Shown one piece after another: positions 33,884 through 42,185 of a DNA stretch of 64,000 nucleotides. Location: contig NZ_CP071090.1 of assembly GCF_017301735.1 (NCBI RefSeq), forward strand, positions 7,058,001 through 7,122,000, given 5' to 3'. Positions within the stretch are counted from its first letter, which is position 1. Each line of letters starts with the position of its first letter. The notes beneath the pieces were generated by a model. The model made no database searches. It had not been told where the DNA came from and worked only from the letters and a program-made list of their open reading frames with translations. A program made the position numbers and the translations under genes. Source of the DNA: Pyxidicoccus parkwaysis (GTDB lineage Bacteria > Myxococcota > Myxococcia > Myxococcales > Myxococcaceae).

Positions 33884-35415
33884 TTCTCCTCTCGCTCATC
33901 CTCGCCGCCGCGCCGCCGGTGATGCTCGAACCGGACGCGGGTGGAGCGCACCGCCTGCACCCGCGCCGGGTGACGGCGTCCTCCTTCCTGGAGAACGGCT
34001 GGAACAAGCACGCGCAGAACTACCTGCCCCTCTACGTCGCGGACGACGACCCGGCCACCGCATGGGTGGAGGGTGCGAAGGGACGCGGCGAGGGCGAGTC
34101 CCTCGAATGGTGGGGCCCTTCGCTGACGAAGGCGAAGACCTTCCGCGTCTTCCTGCGCAACGGCTTCCAGAAGTCCGACAAGCTCTTCCGCGCCAACGCG
34201 CGCCCGCGCAAGGTGAAGCTGGAGCCGCTCGCTCAGGGCGAAACCGGCGCGCAGACCACCGGCAAGGCACTGGAGACGGAATTGAAGGACGTGCAGGGCT
34301 GGCAGGAGGTGCGCCTGCCCGTGCCGGCGCAGGTGCAGGGCGTGCGGCTCACGCTCGTGTCCACGTACCCGGGCACCGCGTACGACGACACCTGCCTCAG
34401 CGACCTGCGCGTCTACGTAGAGGGTGACGACCCCTACAAGCCCGAGGCGGAAGCCGCCGCCTTCGAGCAGGTACGCGCCTTCGCCTACGAGCGCAAGCAG
34501 GCCGCCGAGCGCAACGACACACAGGCGAAGGTGGAGTGGGCGCCGCGCTACAAAGCGGAGAAGCTGCTGACCCTGAAGCGCACCTGGGAGCAGAAGAACC
34601 ACGACGAGCAGCAGCCGGGCACGGCGGGAGTCCTCAACGGGGTGCCGGAGAAGGACAGCTACCGTGAGGCGCTCGCCCGCGCACGCGAGGTAGCGGCCTT
34701 GTTCGACCGCGTGGACCTGCAGCGCGAAGGGAAGGAGTCCGAGGCCCGCGCGAAGTGGACGCGCGTGAAGCCCGCGCAACTGCGCCCGCAGAAGGCCGCG
34801 GCCCGGGCAGCGCTCTCCGCCATGGAGGACGACGGCCTCGTGCGCGTCGCGGGACTGCTGCACCTGGGCGACGCGTCCTTCTTCGAGGCCGACGCCTCGC
34901 AGGCGCAGATGCGCGCCAACATCGAGAAGACGAAGAAGAAGGAGGCCCAGGCACTCTCCGCCTGCGTGAATCAGTGCGTGCAGTACCGCAAGACGGCCGG
35001 CAAGCCCGACGACAGCTACGACTGCGACTGCGAGGGCGAGTGCATGGGCTGCGAGGAGGCGCCGCTGAGCAGCAAGTCCGAGCAGCTCACCCACCAGCTC
35101 ACCGGCGGCGAGTTCATCGCGGGCCCGCTGGCGCACCCCACCGCCTTCCTGCGCGGACTGACGGAGGAGACCGGCAGTCGCGAGTCCTCGCTCGCCTTCC
35201 GGCAGACGCTCGTCAGCTACGTGGGTGACAAGGCCAGCGTGGTGCTCGTCCGCGGGTTCTGGGAGGAGAACCTGGAGGAGGGTGAGCCCCTGCGCATCCA
35301 CGTGCTCGAGTGGACGGAGGAGGGAGGCAAGGCGCGGGTGAGCTCGATTACGTCGTTCATCATCGGAGACCTGCTGGTGCGCGTGGCGCGCTACCGCCCC
35401 GTCACCAGCGCCTGA
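33880..35415 (+). CDS. Secreted discoidin-like (F5/8 type C) protein of unknown function
   Basis: Start ATG lies in the cytochrome stop (ATGA). A short signal (ILLSLILAAAPPV) precedes a beta-sandwich of about residues 20-180 with TASSFLENGWNKHAQNYLPLYVADDDPATAWVEG, resembling discoidin/galactose-binding domains such as those in NADase-type proteins. The C-terminal part has a charged helical region (residues about 190-330) and a Cys-rich loop CVNQCVQYRK...CDCEGECMGCEE with seven Cys, possibly a metal or disulphide knot. Coupled translation with the cytochrome suggests shared export to the periplasm or cell surface. The 3' end overlaps the PIN gene by 25 bases on the other strand. No enzyme signature seen. 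Confidence 0.75.
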   Translation: MILLSLILAAAPPVMLEPDAGGAHRLHPRRVTASSFLENGWNKHAQNYLPLYVADDDPATAWVEGAKGRGEGESLEWWGPSLTKAKTFRVFLRNGFQKSDKLFRANARPRKVKLEPLAQGETGAQTTGKALETELKDVQGWQEVRLPVPAQVQGVRLTLVSTYPGTAYDDTCLSDLRVYVEGDDPYKPEAEAAAFEQVRAFAYERKQAAERNDTQAKVEWAPRYKAEKLLTLKRTWEQKNHDEQQPGTAGVLNGVPEKDSYREALARAREVAALFDRVDLQREGKESEARAKWTRVKPAQLRPQKAAARAALSAMEDDGLVRVAGLLHLGDASFFEADASQAQMRANIEKTKKKEAQALSACVNQCVQYRKTAGKPDDSYDCDCEGECMGCEEAPLSSKSEQLTHQLTGGEFIAGPLAHPTAFLRGLTEETGSRESSLAFRQTLVSYVGDKASVVLVRGFWEENLEEGEPLRIHVLEWTEEGGKARVSSITSFIIGDLLVRVARYRPVTSA

Positions 35416-35858
35416 AGCCGCTCCACGGCCTGCCGCACGGTGAGGATGGTGAAGGGCAGTCCGCTGCGGCCGGCCATGGACAGCACGCGCTTGTCCTTGC
35501 TCACCAGCCACGCGGCCCCGGCGCGGGCGGCCAGGAGGAGGAACTTCTGGTCGTCCCTGTCTCGGCAGCGGGGCAGCTCCGGCGGAGGAGCCCCCTCCCC
35601 CACCGGTACCACGCGCGCCAGGGCGCGGTAGCGCTCCAGCGTCACCTGCCGCGCCGCCGCGTCCCACCCGGGCCGGAAGTTGCGCGACGCGAGCACGTAG
35701 CCCAGCTCCGCCAGCGTGTCCGCGTCCGCCCAGGCGATGAGCGTCCCCGCGTCGAGCGCTTCAGCGAGGGGACGGGCGTGCGCGTCATCGAAGGCGAAGA
35801 GGTCCAGCACCACATTGGTGTCGAGCACCACGGGGAGTGAGGAGACGGGAGGGGCCAT
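35391..35858 (-). CDS. PIN-domain ribonuclease-like protein (lone)
   Basis: ATG at 35858. The 155-residue chain is one PIN domain: VVLDTNVVLDLF supplies the first Asp, TLAELG the Glu, CRDRDDQKFLLLA the next acids, and LVSKDKRVL the closing strand. The acidic residues match active VapC/PIN_3-type ribonucleases that cleave RNA. No short antitoxin gene precedes it: its start faces the pseudokinase with 38 bases between, and there is only the discoidin gene after it. So it may be a solitary PIN protein (COG1569) rather than half of a toxin-antitoxin pair. Its 3' end overlaps the discoidin gene tail by 25 bases. Confidence 0.85.
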   Translation of the reverse strand: MAPPVSSLPVVLDTNVVLDLFAFDDAHARPLAEALDAGTLIAWADADTLAELGYVLASRNFRPGWDAAARQVTLERYRALARVVPVGEGAPPPELPRCRDRDDQKFLLLAARAGAAWLVSKDKRVLSMAGRSGLPFTILTVRQAVERLQALVTGR

Positions 35859-35896
35859 GGGTGCGCTATGTTCGCCCCGGAGAACACGAGGGTGGG

Positions 35897-36919
35897 ATGG
35901 AAATACAGCTCCTGAAGTGTCCTGGCTGCGGCGCGAACCTTCCACCTCCTTCAGCGCCCAACGGCATCCTCGTCTGCGACTACTGCGGCGCCATGGTGTC
36001 CGCGTCGGGCTCCGCCGTGTGGCCCATGCCGGCGCGCCCCGCGGACGACCCGCCCTTCGCACCGGACCGGCCCCGCGTCACCGTGGCGGGCACGCGCTAT
36101 GTGCTGCTCGGGAGGTTGGGACGGGGCGACGGCAGCGACGTGTTCCTCGCGAGGCGCGACGCGCGCGTCACCGAGCTGGTGGTGCTCAAGGTGGTGCGAG
36201 CGCTCTCGGACGCGGACCTCGTCGCGCGTGAGTACGAGATTCTCGAAGAGCTCCAGGGCAGCCGGGCCCAGGGCGCCGAGCACTTCACTCGGCTCCTCCC
36301 TCAGCCCGTGGCGAAGGGCCCCACGAAGGACCCGGAGGGCACGCCGCGACAGGCGGCGGTGTACCGGTGGAACAGCGGCTTCCAGCACACGCTCACCAGC
36401 GTGCGGGACGCCCACGGTGGCGGCGTGGACCCGCGCGCGGCGGTGTGGATGTGGAAGCGGTTGCTGGAGCTGCTCGGCTTCGTGCACCGCAGCGGCTACG
36501 TGCATGGCGCCGTGCTGCCGCCGCACCTGCTCATCCACCCGAGGGACCACGGCCTCATGCTGGTGGGCTGGTGCGCTGCAATGCGCTTCGCCTCACGTCA
36601 GCCCCTGCCCTGCACCAGCGCGCGGTACCGGGACTTCTACCCGGCGGCGCTCTGGAAGGGCGATGTGCCCACGCCCACCACGGACCTGGTGATGGCGGCG
36701 CGCAGCATCGCGTGGGTGATGGGCGGAGACGCCGCGACGGGCTCGACGCCGGGGGGTGTGCCGCCTCCGCTCGCGGACCTGCTGAAGCAGCAGTGTGATG
36801 TGAACCACCGCGAGGTGGCCTTCGACGCGTGGCAGCTCAAGGAGCGGGTGGACCAGGCGGCGCGCGAGTCCTACGGGGAGCCGAAGTTCGTCCCCTTCAC
36901 GATGCCGGGGTGGCGCTGA
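35897..36919 (+). CDS. Zinc-ribbon pseudokinase
   Basis: GAGGGTGGG lies just before the ATG at 35897. Residues 8-30 form a zinc ribbon with Cys8-xx-Cys11 and Cys27-xx-Cys30. Residues about 65-300 are a protein-kinase fold: glycine loop GRLGRGDGSDVF (72-83), lysine K98 in VVLKVV, but the catalytic HRD reads HGA (in YVHGAVLPPHLL), no Asn follows, and the DFG is replaced by VGW. So the fold probably binds a ligand or partner without transferring phosphate. Some activity by an unusual mechanism cannot be excluded. The stop overlaps the next start (TGATG), so it is coupled with a von Willebrand A protein. This pairing suggests a regulatory scaffold for the vWA protein. Confidence 0.82.
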   Translation: MEIQLLKCPGCGANLPPPSAPNGILVCDYCGAMVSASGSAVWPMPARPADDPPFAPDRPRVTVAGTRYVLLGRLGRGDGSDVFLARRDARVTELVVLKVVRALSDADLVAREYEILEELQGSRAQGAEHFTRLLPQPVAKGPTKDPEGTPRQAAVYRWNSGFQHTLTSVRDAHGGGVDPRAAVWMWKRLLELLGFVHRSGYVHGAVLPPHLLIHPRDHGLMLVGWCAAMRFASRQPLPCTSARYRDFYPAALWKGDVPTPTTDLVMAARSIAWVMGGDAATGSTPGGVPPPLADLLKQQCDVNHREVAFDAWQLKERVDQAARESYGEPKFVPFTMPGWR

Positions 36920-37896
36920 TGGGATACGGGAGCTACAGCTACGAGGCCCACGAGTCGCTGACGCGGGTGCGGTCCGAGCTGCCACGGCAGCAGGTCTTCA
37001 AGCAGGAGCGCTGCCATCCGCTGATGGAGCCGCACGGCGTGAAGTGGCGCGAGAGCCGGGACAGCGAGGCCCACCCGCAGTCACTCGGCATCATCTTCTC
37101 GCTCGACGTCACCGGCTCCATGGGAGACGTCCCGGACCTGCTCGCGCGGCACCGCCTGCCGGCGTTCATGAAGGCGCTGCTGGACGCGGGAGTCGCGGAC
37201 CCGCAGGTGCTCTTCATGGCGGTGGGCGACGCGGACTGCGACCGGGCGCCGCTGCAGGTGGGGCAGTTCGAGTCCTCCGAGCGGCAGATGGACCAGTGGC
37301 TCACGTGGAGCTACCTGGAGGGCGGAGGCGGCGTGGCGGGCACGGAGTCCTATGAGCTGGGCATGTACTTCGCCGCCCGGCACACGGACCTGGACTGCTG
37401 GCGCAAGCGCAAGCGGCGTGGCTACTTCTTCATGACGGGCGACGAGCGGCCGTATGGGTATGTCTCGCGCAAGCAGGTGGCGCAGCTCATCGGCGACACG
37501 CTGGAGCAGGACCTGCCGGTGAAGCACGTGGTGGACGAGCTCCAGCGGACGTATGAGCCGTTCTTCCTCATCCCGGACCTCGCGCGCCGCCGCAACTGCG
37601 AGCGCGACTGGAGGGAGCTGCTCGGCGACCGCGTCATCTGCATGGAGGACCCGACCGACACCGTGGAGGTGGCGGCCGGACTGGTGGGGCTGTGCGAGGG
37701 CGTGTTCTCCGACCTCGATGCGCTCGCGCGGCACTTGAAGCAGCAGGGCGTGACACGACAACGGCTCGGTGCCGTCATCCGCGCGCTCACGCCCTTCGCG
37801 GCGACGCTGGGGCGCGACAGCGTGCCACGGCCGTCTCTGGAGGACGACTACCTGCCGACGAATGACGACAACTCGGGGCACCGGCGCATCGCCTGA
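36919..37896 (+). CDS. von Willebrand factor A-like protein, copy A
   Basis: The start overlaps the pseudokinase stop (TGATG). The 325-residue protein starts with MGYGSYSYEAHESLTRVRSEL, then a vWA/MIDAS domain: D63-V-T65-G-S67, matching DxSxS with Thr in the second place, and later conserved GYFFMTGDE and FFLIPD segments. A metal-ion-dependent adhesion site is likely, mediating protein binding. It lacks a signal peptide, so it is cytoplasmic. A second copy with the same N-terminus and more than half of its residues identical by eye lies at 39610. Two close vWA genes with a pseudokinase and a PurA-like gene between them suggest a shared system. The last 30 residues are acidic and may be disordered. 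Confidence 0.85.
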   Translation: MGYGSYSYEAHESLTRVRSELPRQQVFKQERCHPLMEPHGVKWRESRDSEAHPQSLGIIFSLDVTGSMGDVPDLLARHRLPAFMKALLDAGVADPQVLFMAVGDADCDRAPLQVGQFESSERQMDQWLTWSYLEGGGGVAGTESYELGMYFAARHTDLDCWRKRKRRGYFFMTGDERPYGYVSRKQVAQLIGDTLEQDLPVKHVVDELQRTYEPFFLIPDLARRRNCERDWRELLGDRVICMEDPTDTVEVAAGLVGLCEGVFSDLDALARHLKQQGVTRQRLGAVIRALTPFAATLGRDSVPRPSLEDDYLPTNDDNSGHRRIA

Positions 37897-37910
37897 TCCG
37901 GAGCTTCTGA

Positions 37911-38129
37911 ATGGAACGGAAGACAGAGCGATTCGTGTTCGAGAATCCGGGGGGCGTGCCAATCGAGGTATGGCTCGAACCCTGGGGAATGATGATCGAA
38001 GTCGTCCCTGGCGAGCGCATCGAGGTCACCTGTGATGGCCCCGCCGGTGGCAGCAGCTTCCGGACAACGCCCCCCCGCGGCAGTTTATCGAAGGGCTGTT
38101 CGGCCCCTTGGAGGAACGGCGCCAGATGA
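37911..38129 (+). CDS. Small conserved-looking protein interrupted by a C7 frameshift
   Basis: From the ATG at 37911 the frame gives MERKTERFVFENPGG..., an ordinary short protein, up to about residue 55, after which the sense is lost and it stops at 38129. Removing one C from the seven-C tract (38070-38076) restores a natural-looking tail, QFIEGLFGPLEERRQMSVP, ending at the TGA 38171-38173. So the intact product is about 87 residues, and the present one is either a real frameshift or a sequencing slip. No family recognised. It lies between vWA copy A and the PurA-like gene. Confidence 0.55.
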   Translation: MERKTERFVFENPGGVPIEVWLEPWGMMIEVVPGERIEVTCDGPAGGSSFRTTPPRGSLSKGCSAPWRNGAR

Positions 38130-38183
38130 GCGTTCCATCCGAGGCGCCGAAACCACCCAAGCCCCAGTCGTGACGTCCCGCCC

Positions 38184-39575
38184 ATGAGTCCCTCCCGTGC
38201 AGCCCACCTCGTCGTCGACCTCGGCTTCGGTGACTCCGGCAAGGGCACGCTCACCGACTGGCTGGTGCGTCGTCACGGTGCAGGGCTGGTGGTGCGCTTC
38301 AACGGTGGAGCCCAGGCGGGCCACAACGTCATCACCGAGGATGGGCGGCACCACACCTTCTCGCAGTTCGGCGCGGGCTCCTTCGTCCCCGGCGTCCGCA
38401 CGCACCTGGCGCGCTCCACCGTCCTTCATCCCCTCGCCATGCGGGTGGAGGCGCGCTACCTCGCGGAGCGCGGCGTGCCGGACGCGCTGGCACGAACCAC
38501 CGTGAGCGAGCACGCCCGGGTCATCACACCGTTCCATCAAGCCGCGGGACGGCTGCGTGAGCTGGCAAGAGGCGCGGGACGCCATGGCACCTGTGGCGTC
38601 GGCGTGGGCGAGACGGTGCGGGATGCGCTCGCGAACCCGGCGGACGCGCTCCACGCCCGGGACCTCGGTGAGCCCGTGTCACTCGCGCGCAAGGCTCGCA
38701 CAGCACAGGAACGGCTGCGCTCGGAGTTATCAGAGGTGATGCGCGCCGCGAGGACTCATCCCCACGCGGAGCCAGAGTTGGCGTTGCTGGAGGACACGGA
38801 CGTCGCCTCACGCTGGGCACAAGCCGTGCAGACCTTGCGCCCCCGCGAGCGCGTGGTGGGCGATGAATGGCTGGGCACAGCGCTTCGCGAAGGCACCACC
38901 GTCTTCGAAGGCGCGCAGGGCGTGCTGCTCGATGAGTGGCGTGGCTTCCATCCGCATACCACCTGGAGCACGTGCACCTTCGACCTCGCGCTGGAGTTGC
39001 TGCACGCGCACGGCTTCGACGGTGAGGTCCACCGCCTCGGCGTGCTGCGCACGTACGCCAGCCGTCACGGCGAAGGCCCCTTCCCCACCGAGGAGCCCGC
39101 CCTCGCGCCCGCGCTCCCCGAGCCGCACAACGGCGCCGCGGGCTGGCAGGGCCGCTTTCGCGTGGGCGGCTTCGATGCCGTGCTCGCACGGTATGCACTG
39201 GCCTCCTGCGGCGGCGTGGATTCCCTCGCGCTCACGCACCTGGACCGGCTCATGGACCGGTGGCCCGTGTGCACGGCCTACCGCGCACCTTCGACGCATG
39301 ACGACGTGCTCATCCGGGGCACGGTGGACCCGTCTCACGTGACGGGACTGCGTCTCGGTCCACACCGGGACCTCGCGCATCAGGAGCGACTCACTCGCGC
39401 CCTGTCCGCCTGCACGCCCGTCCGCGAGGAGCTCGACCTGGGCGAGCAGGCCTCGGACCGCTTCGTGTCGTGGGTGGAAGCCACGCTGGGCGTACGGGTG
39501 TCCGTGACGTCCCATGGCCCCACGGCTCGGGACAAGCGGGAGCGGGGGCTGACGGGGCCGACTCCTCCGCGCTAG
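38184..39575 (+). CDS. Divergent adenylosuccinate-synthetase-like enzyme
   Basis: The fold of PurA is clear: GFGDSGKGTLTD corresponds to the GDEGKGK loop with the catalytic Asp kept (D17), and NGGAQAGHN holds the catalytic His (H47). FEGAQGVLLDEWRGFHPHTTW and GPFPTEE also follow PurA order. But many bases differ from housekeeping enzymes: GDS for GDE, and the SNTT segment is missing (TTWSTCTF here). It therefore looks like a specialised paralogue joining a carboxylate amine to IMP or another nucleotide with GTP. The catalytic Asp is retained, unlike phage PurZ. The flanking vWA genes point to a role outside core purine synthesis. The enzyme has 463 residues and no signal. Confidence 0.8.
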   Translation: MSPSRAAHLVVDLGFGDSGKGTLTDWLVRRHGAGLVVRFNGGAQAGHNVITEDGRHHTFSQFGAGSFVPGVRTHLARSTVLHPLAMRVEARYLAERGVPDALARTTVSEHARVITPFHQAAGRLRELARGAGRHGTCGVGVGETVRDALANPADALHARDLGEPVSLARKARTAQERLRSELSEVMRAARTHPHAEPELALLEDTDVASRWAQAVQTLRPRERVVGDEWLGTALREGTTVFEGAQGVLLDEWRGFHPHTTWSTCTFDLALELLHAHGFDGEVHRLGVLRTYASRHGEGPFPTEEPALAPALPEPHNGAAGWQGRFRVGGFDAVLARYALASCGGVDSLALTHLDRLMDRWPVCTAYRAPSTHDDVLIRGTVDPSHVTGLRLGPHRDLAHQERLTRALSACTPVREELDLGEQASDRFVSWVEATLGVRVSVTSHGPTARDKRERGLTGPTPPR

Positions 39576-39609
39576 CCTCACCCCGAACATTCGAGGGGGT
39601 TTCCGCCAC

Positions 39610-40515
39610 ATGGGGTACGGCAGCTACAGCTACGAAGCGCACGAGGCGATGACGAAGGCCCGCAAGGACCTCCCGCAGCAGGAGGTCTTCCAGCAGCGCG
39701 CCTGTCACCCGAAGATGGACCCTCACGGCGTGAAGTTCCGCGAGAGCCGTGACAGCGCGGCGCATCCCAACTCGCTCTCCGTGGTCATGGCGCTCGACGT
39801 GACGGGCTCCATGGGAAACATCCCCGAAATCCTCGCGCGCCAGACGCTGCCGTCCTTCATGAAGGACCTGATGGAGGCCGGCATCCCCGACCCGCAGGTC
39901 ATGTTCATGGCCGTGGGCGACGCCTACATGGACCGCGCCCCGCTCCAGGCCGGCCAGTTCGAGTCCTCCGAGCAGCAGATGGACCAGTGGCTCACGTGGA
40001 TGTTCCTCGAGCGCGGCGGCGGCAACAACCCGGGGGAGACGTACGAGCTGGGCATGTACTTCGCCGCCGAGCACACCTCGATGGACTGCTTCGAGAAGCG
40101 CGGCAAGAAGGGCTACTTCTTCATGACGGGCGACGAGCCCGCCTTCCCCCACGTCAAGAAGGAGCACATCGAGAAGCTCATCGGCACGCAGCAGCCACGC
40201 GACGTGCCCATGGAGGACGTCGTCAGCCGGCTGGACCGCACCTTCCACCCCTTCTTCCTCATCCCCGACCAGCGCCGCCGTGGCCGCTGTGAGGCGTTCT
40301 GGCGCGGCTACATGGGTGACCGGGTCATCTGCATGGACGACGCGGCGGACACCTGCGACGTGGCCGCCGCGCTGGTGGCCCTCACCGAGCGCGCCGTCCC
40401 CAACGTGGCCGCCGTCGCCCAGCGACTGCTCGCCGCGGGCAAGTCCAAGGAGCGGGTGGACGGCATCGTCCGCGCCCTCGAGCCGTGGGCGAAGGTCCTC
40501 CAGCGCGCGGCGTAG
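39610..40515 (+). CDS. von Willebrand factor A-like protein, copy B
   Basis: GAGGGGGTTTCC precedes the ATG. The product, 301 residues, opens MGYGSYSYEAHEAMTKARKDL, identical in style to copy A, with MIDAS DVTGSMGN, QFESSEQQMDQWLTW and KGYFFMTGDE shared word for word or nearly so. It lacks the acidic tail of copy A. The pair probably arose by duplication around the PurA-like gene, or the PurA gene was inserted between them. It has no signal peptide. Function as a binding adaptor is inferred from the vWA fold. Confidence 0.87.
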   Translation: MGYGSYSYEAHEAMTKARKDLPQQEVFQQRACHPKMDPHGVKFRESRDSAAHPNSLSVVMALDVTGSMGNIPEILARQTLPSFMKDLMEAGIPDPQVMFMAVGDAYMDRAPLQAGQFESSEQQMDQWLTWMFLERGGGNNPGETYELGMYFAAEHTSMDCFEKRGKKGYFFMTGDEPAFPHVKKEHIEKLIGTQQPRDVPMEDVVSRLDRTFHPFFLIPDQRRRGRCEAFWRGYMGDRVICMDDAADTCDVAAALVALTERAVPNVAAVAQRLLAAGKSKERVDGIVRALEPWAKVLQRAA

Positions 40516-40571
40516 GACAGAGGTACACGAGGCCTCTCCCACGAGGCCTCGGGCCGTGGTAGCCCGGGGGC

Positions 40572-41828
40572 GTGAGCGACTCCTTCGACAAACTCGGCCT
40601 CTCGCGGGAGACGCTCGGCGCCCTGCGCCAGGCGCGCTTCACCCGTCCCACTCCCATCCAGGAGCAGGCCATTCCTCCGGCCCTCGCCGGGAAGGACGTC
40701 ATCGGCTGCGCCGCCACGGGCACCGGCAAGACGGCCGCGTATGTGCTCCCACTGGTGGAGCGCTTCGCCGGGAGGAAGGGCACGCTCGGGCTGGTGCTCG
40801 CGCCCACGCGCGAGCTGGTGCTGCAAATCGCGGAGCCGGTGCGCTTCTTCGCGGAGCCTCGCGGCCTCACGCACGCGGTGGTCATCGGCGGCGAGGACAT
40901 GGGGGCGCAGGTGAAGGCGCTGAAGGAGCGGCCCACCTTCGTGCTCGCCACACCGGGACGGCTGGTGGACCTGCTGGAGAACGAGGCCGCGGCCTTCCCG
41001 CACCTGGAGGCGCTCGTCCTGGACGAGGCGGACCGGATGCTCGACATGGGCTTCCTGCCGCAGCTGGAGCGCATCTTCACCGCCCTGCCCCGCCGCAAGC
41101 AGACGCTCCTGTTCTCCGCGACGCTGGGCCCGGAGGTGAGCCGCTTCGCTCGCCAGCGCCTCTACAAGCCGGTGCGCGTGGAGGTGACTCGCAGCGGCAC
41201 TCCCGCCGAGCGTGCCGAGCAGCGGCTCTACTTCGTGCGGGCGGAGGAGAAGACGCCGCTACTGCTCACGCTGCTCGCGAGGGACGACAAGACGACGCTC
41301 GTCTTCACGCGGGCGAAGGAGCGCGTGGAGAAGGTGCACAAGGCGCTCCAGAAGGCGGGCTACCGCGCGGCCCTGCTGCACGCGGACCGCACGCAGAACC
41401 AGCGGCGGCAGGCGATGGACGGTTTCCGCGACGGCACGTACCGCGTGCTCGTGGCCACGGACATCGCCGCGCGCGGGCTGGACGTGGAGGACGTGGGGCA
41501 CGTCATCAACTACGACCTGCCGCACGCGCCCGAGGACTATGTGCACCGCATCGGCCGTACCGCGCGCGCCGCCGCGAGCGGCGTGGCGTCCACGTTCGCG
41601 ATGACTCGCGAGGGCCAGGTCGTCACGAGGATTGAGGGCATCATGCGCGCGGAGATTCCCCGCCTCTCCGTGCCGCGCGAGGACCCCGTGTTCAAGGAAC
41701 AGTGGGAGCTCTTCCTCGCGGCGCAGCGGAACCCGGGACCGCCGCAGAAGGACCACGGCCAGGCGAAGCGCTCAGCGGACCATGCGCCCGGGCGGCATGC
41801 GCGGACGCACAAGAAGCGCGACTCCTAG
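40572..41828 (+). CDS. rhlE: DEAD-box ATP-dependent RNA helicase (RhlE type)
   Basis: GTG start. All core motifs are in place: Q-motif FTRPTPIQEQAI, I AATGTGKT, Ia PTREL, II DEADRML, III SAT, IV LVFTRAKERVEK, V ATDIAARGLDV, VI HRIGRTARA. The tail after the core is short and basic (RTHKKRDS), as in RhlE proteins. It unwinds RNA using ATP and takes part in ribosome assembly or RNA decay. The symbol is a family-level guess among the close bacterial paralogues. It follows vWA copy B by about 56 bases on the same strand. Confidence 0.93.
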   Translation: MSDSFDKLGLSRETLGALRQARFTRPTPIQEQAIPPALAGKDVIGCAATGTGKTAAYVLPLVERFAGRKGTLGLVLAPTRELVLQIAEPVRFFAEPRGLTHAVVIGGEDMGAQVKALKERPTFVLATPGRLVDLLENEAAAFPHLEALVLDEADRMLDMGFLPQLERIFTALPRRKQTLLFSATLGPEVSRFARQRLYKPVRVEVTRSGTPAERAEQRLYFVRAEEKTPLLLTLLARDDKTTLVFTRAKERVEKVHKALQKAGYRAALLHADRTQNQRRQAMDGFRDGTYRVLVATDIAARGLDVEDVGHVINYDLPHAPEDYVHRIGRTARAAASGVASTFAMTREGQVVTRIEGIMRAEIPRLSVPREDPVFKEQWELFLAAQRNPGPPQKDHGQAKRSADHAPGRHARTHKKRDS

Positions 41829-41841
41829 GGAGACGCATCTC

Positions 41842-42168
41842 ATGCCAGTCGCCCCGGATGACCTGCCAGAGGAACTCCGTGAGCTTGCCCCGGCCATTAC
41901 GATTCGCATGGTGCGGGGAGGCGGTCGTCGCCCTGTGCCTCCGCCGGGCGTCCCGAAGGATTCGCCCCCTTCCTGGGTTGAACTGACCTTCGAGCCCCAA
42001 TCACCGGCACTACCCGAATTGGTGCGTGCCCGACTCGCGGCCGCGCTGGGAAACACCCACTTCGTGTGGATCCTCGAATACGACGCGCGTTCGCAAACCG
42101 ACAACAGGGAGGACGCGATCGAGCGACTGAAGACGCTGCTGGGCCCGTTCCTCGCCTCCGGACGCTGA
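41842..42168 (+). CDS. Small protein of unknown family
   Basis: The ATG at 41842 has GGGAGACGC a few bases upstream and starts 13 bases beyond the helicase stop, so it may be read with it. The 108-residue product has an acidic, Pro-rich start, a strand pattern ITIRMVRGGGRR and SWVELTFEPQSPAL, and a helical end. No signal, no Cys, no known motif. I do not recognise the family. A role in helicase-related RNA metabolism is only a neighbour-based guess. Confidence 0.65.
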   Translation: MPVAPDDLPEELRELAPAITIRMVRGGGRRPVPPPGVPKDSPPSWVELTFEPQSPALPELVRARLAAALGNTHFVWILEYDARSQTDNREDAIERLKTLLGPFLASGR

Positions 42169-42185
42169 CGGCCCGGGGCTGAAGG

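Noticed and set aside
38184-39575. Phage-type PurZ (2-aminoadenylosuccinate synthetase)
   Set aside because: PurZ replaces the catalytic Asp by another residue, whereas D17 is kept here.
36919-40515. Ro60/TROVE-type RNA-binding vWA proteins
   Set aside because: The vWA genes have no TROVE helical repeat domain; only the MIDAS fold is seen.
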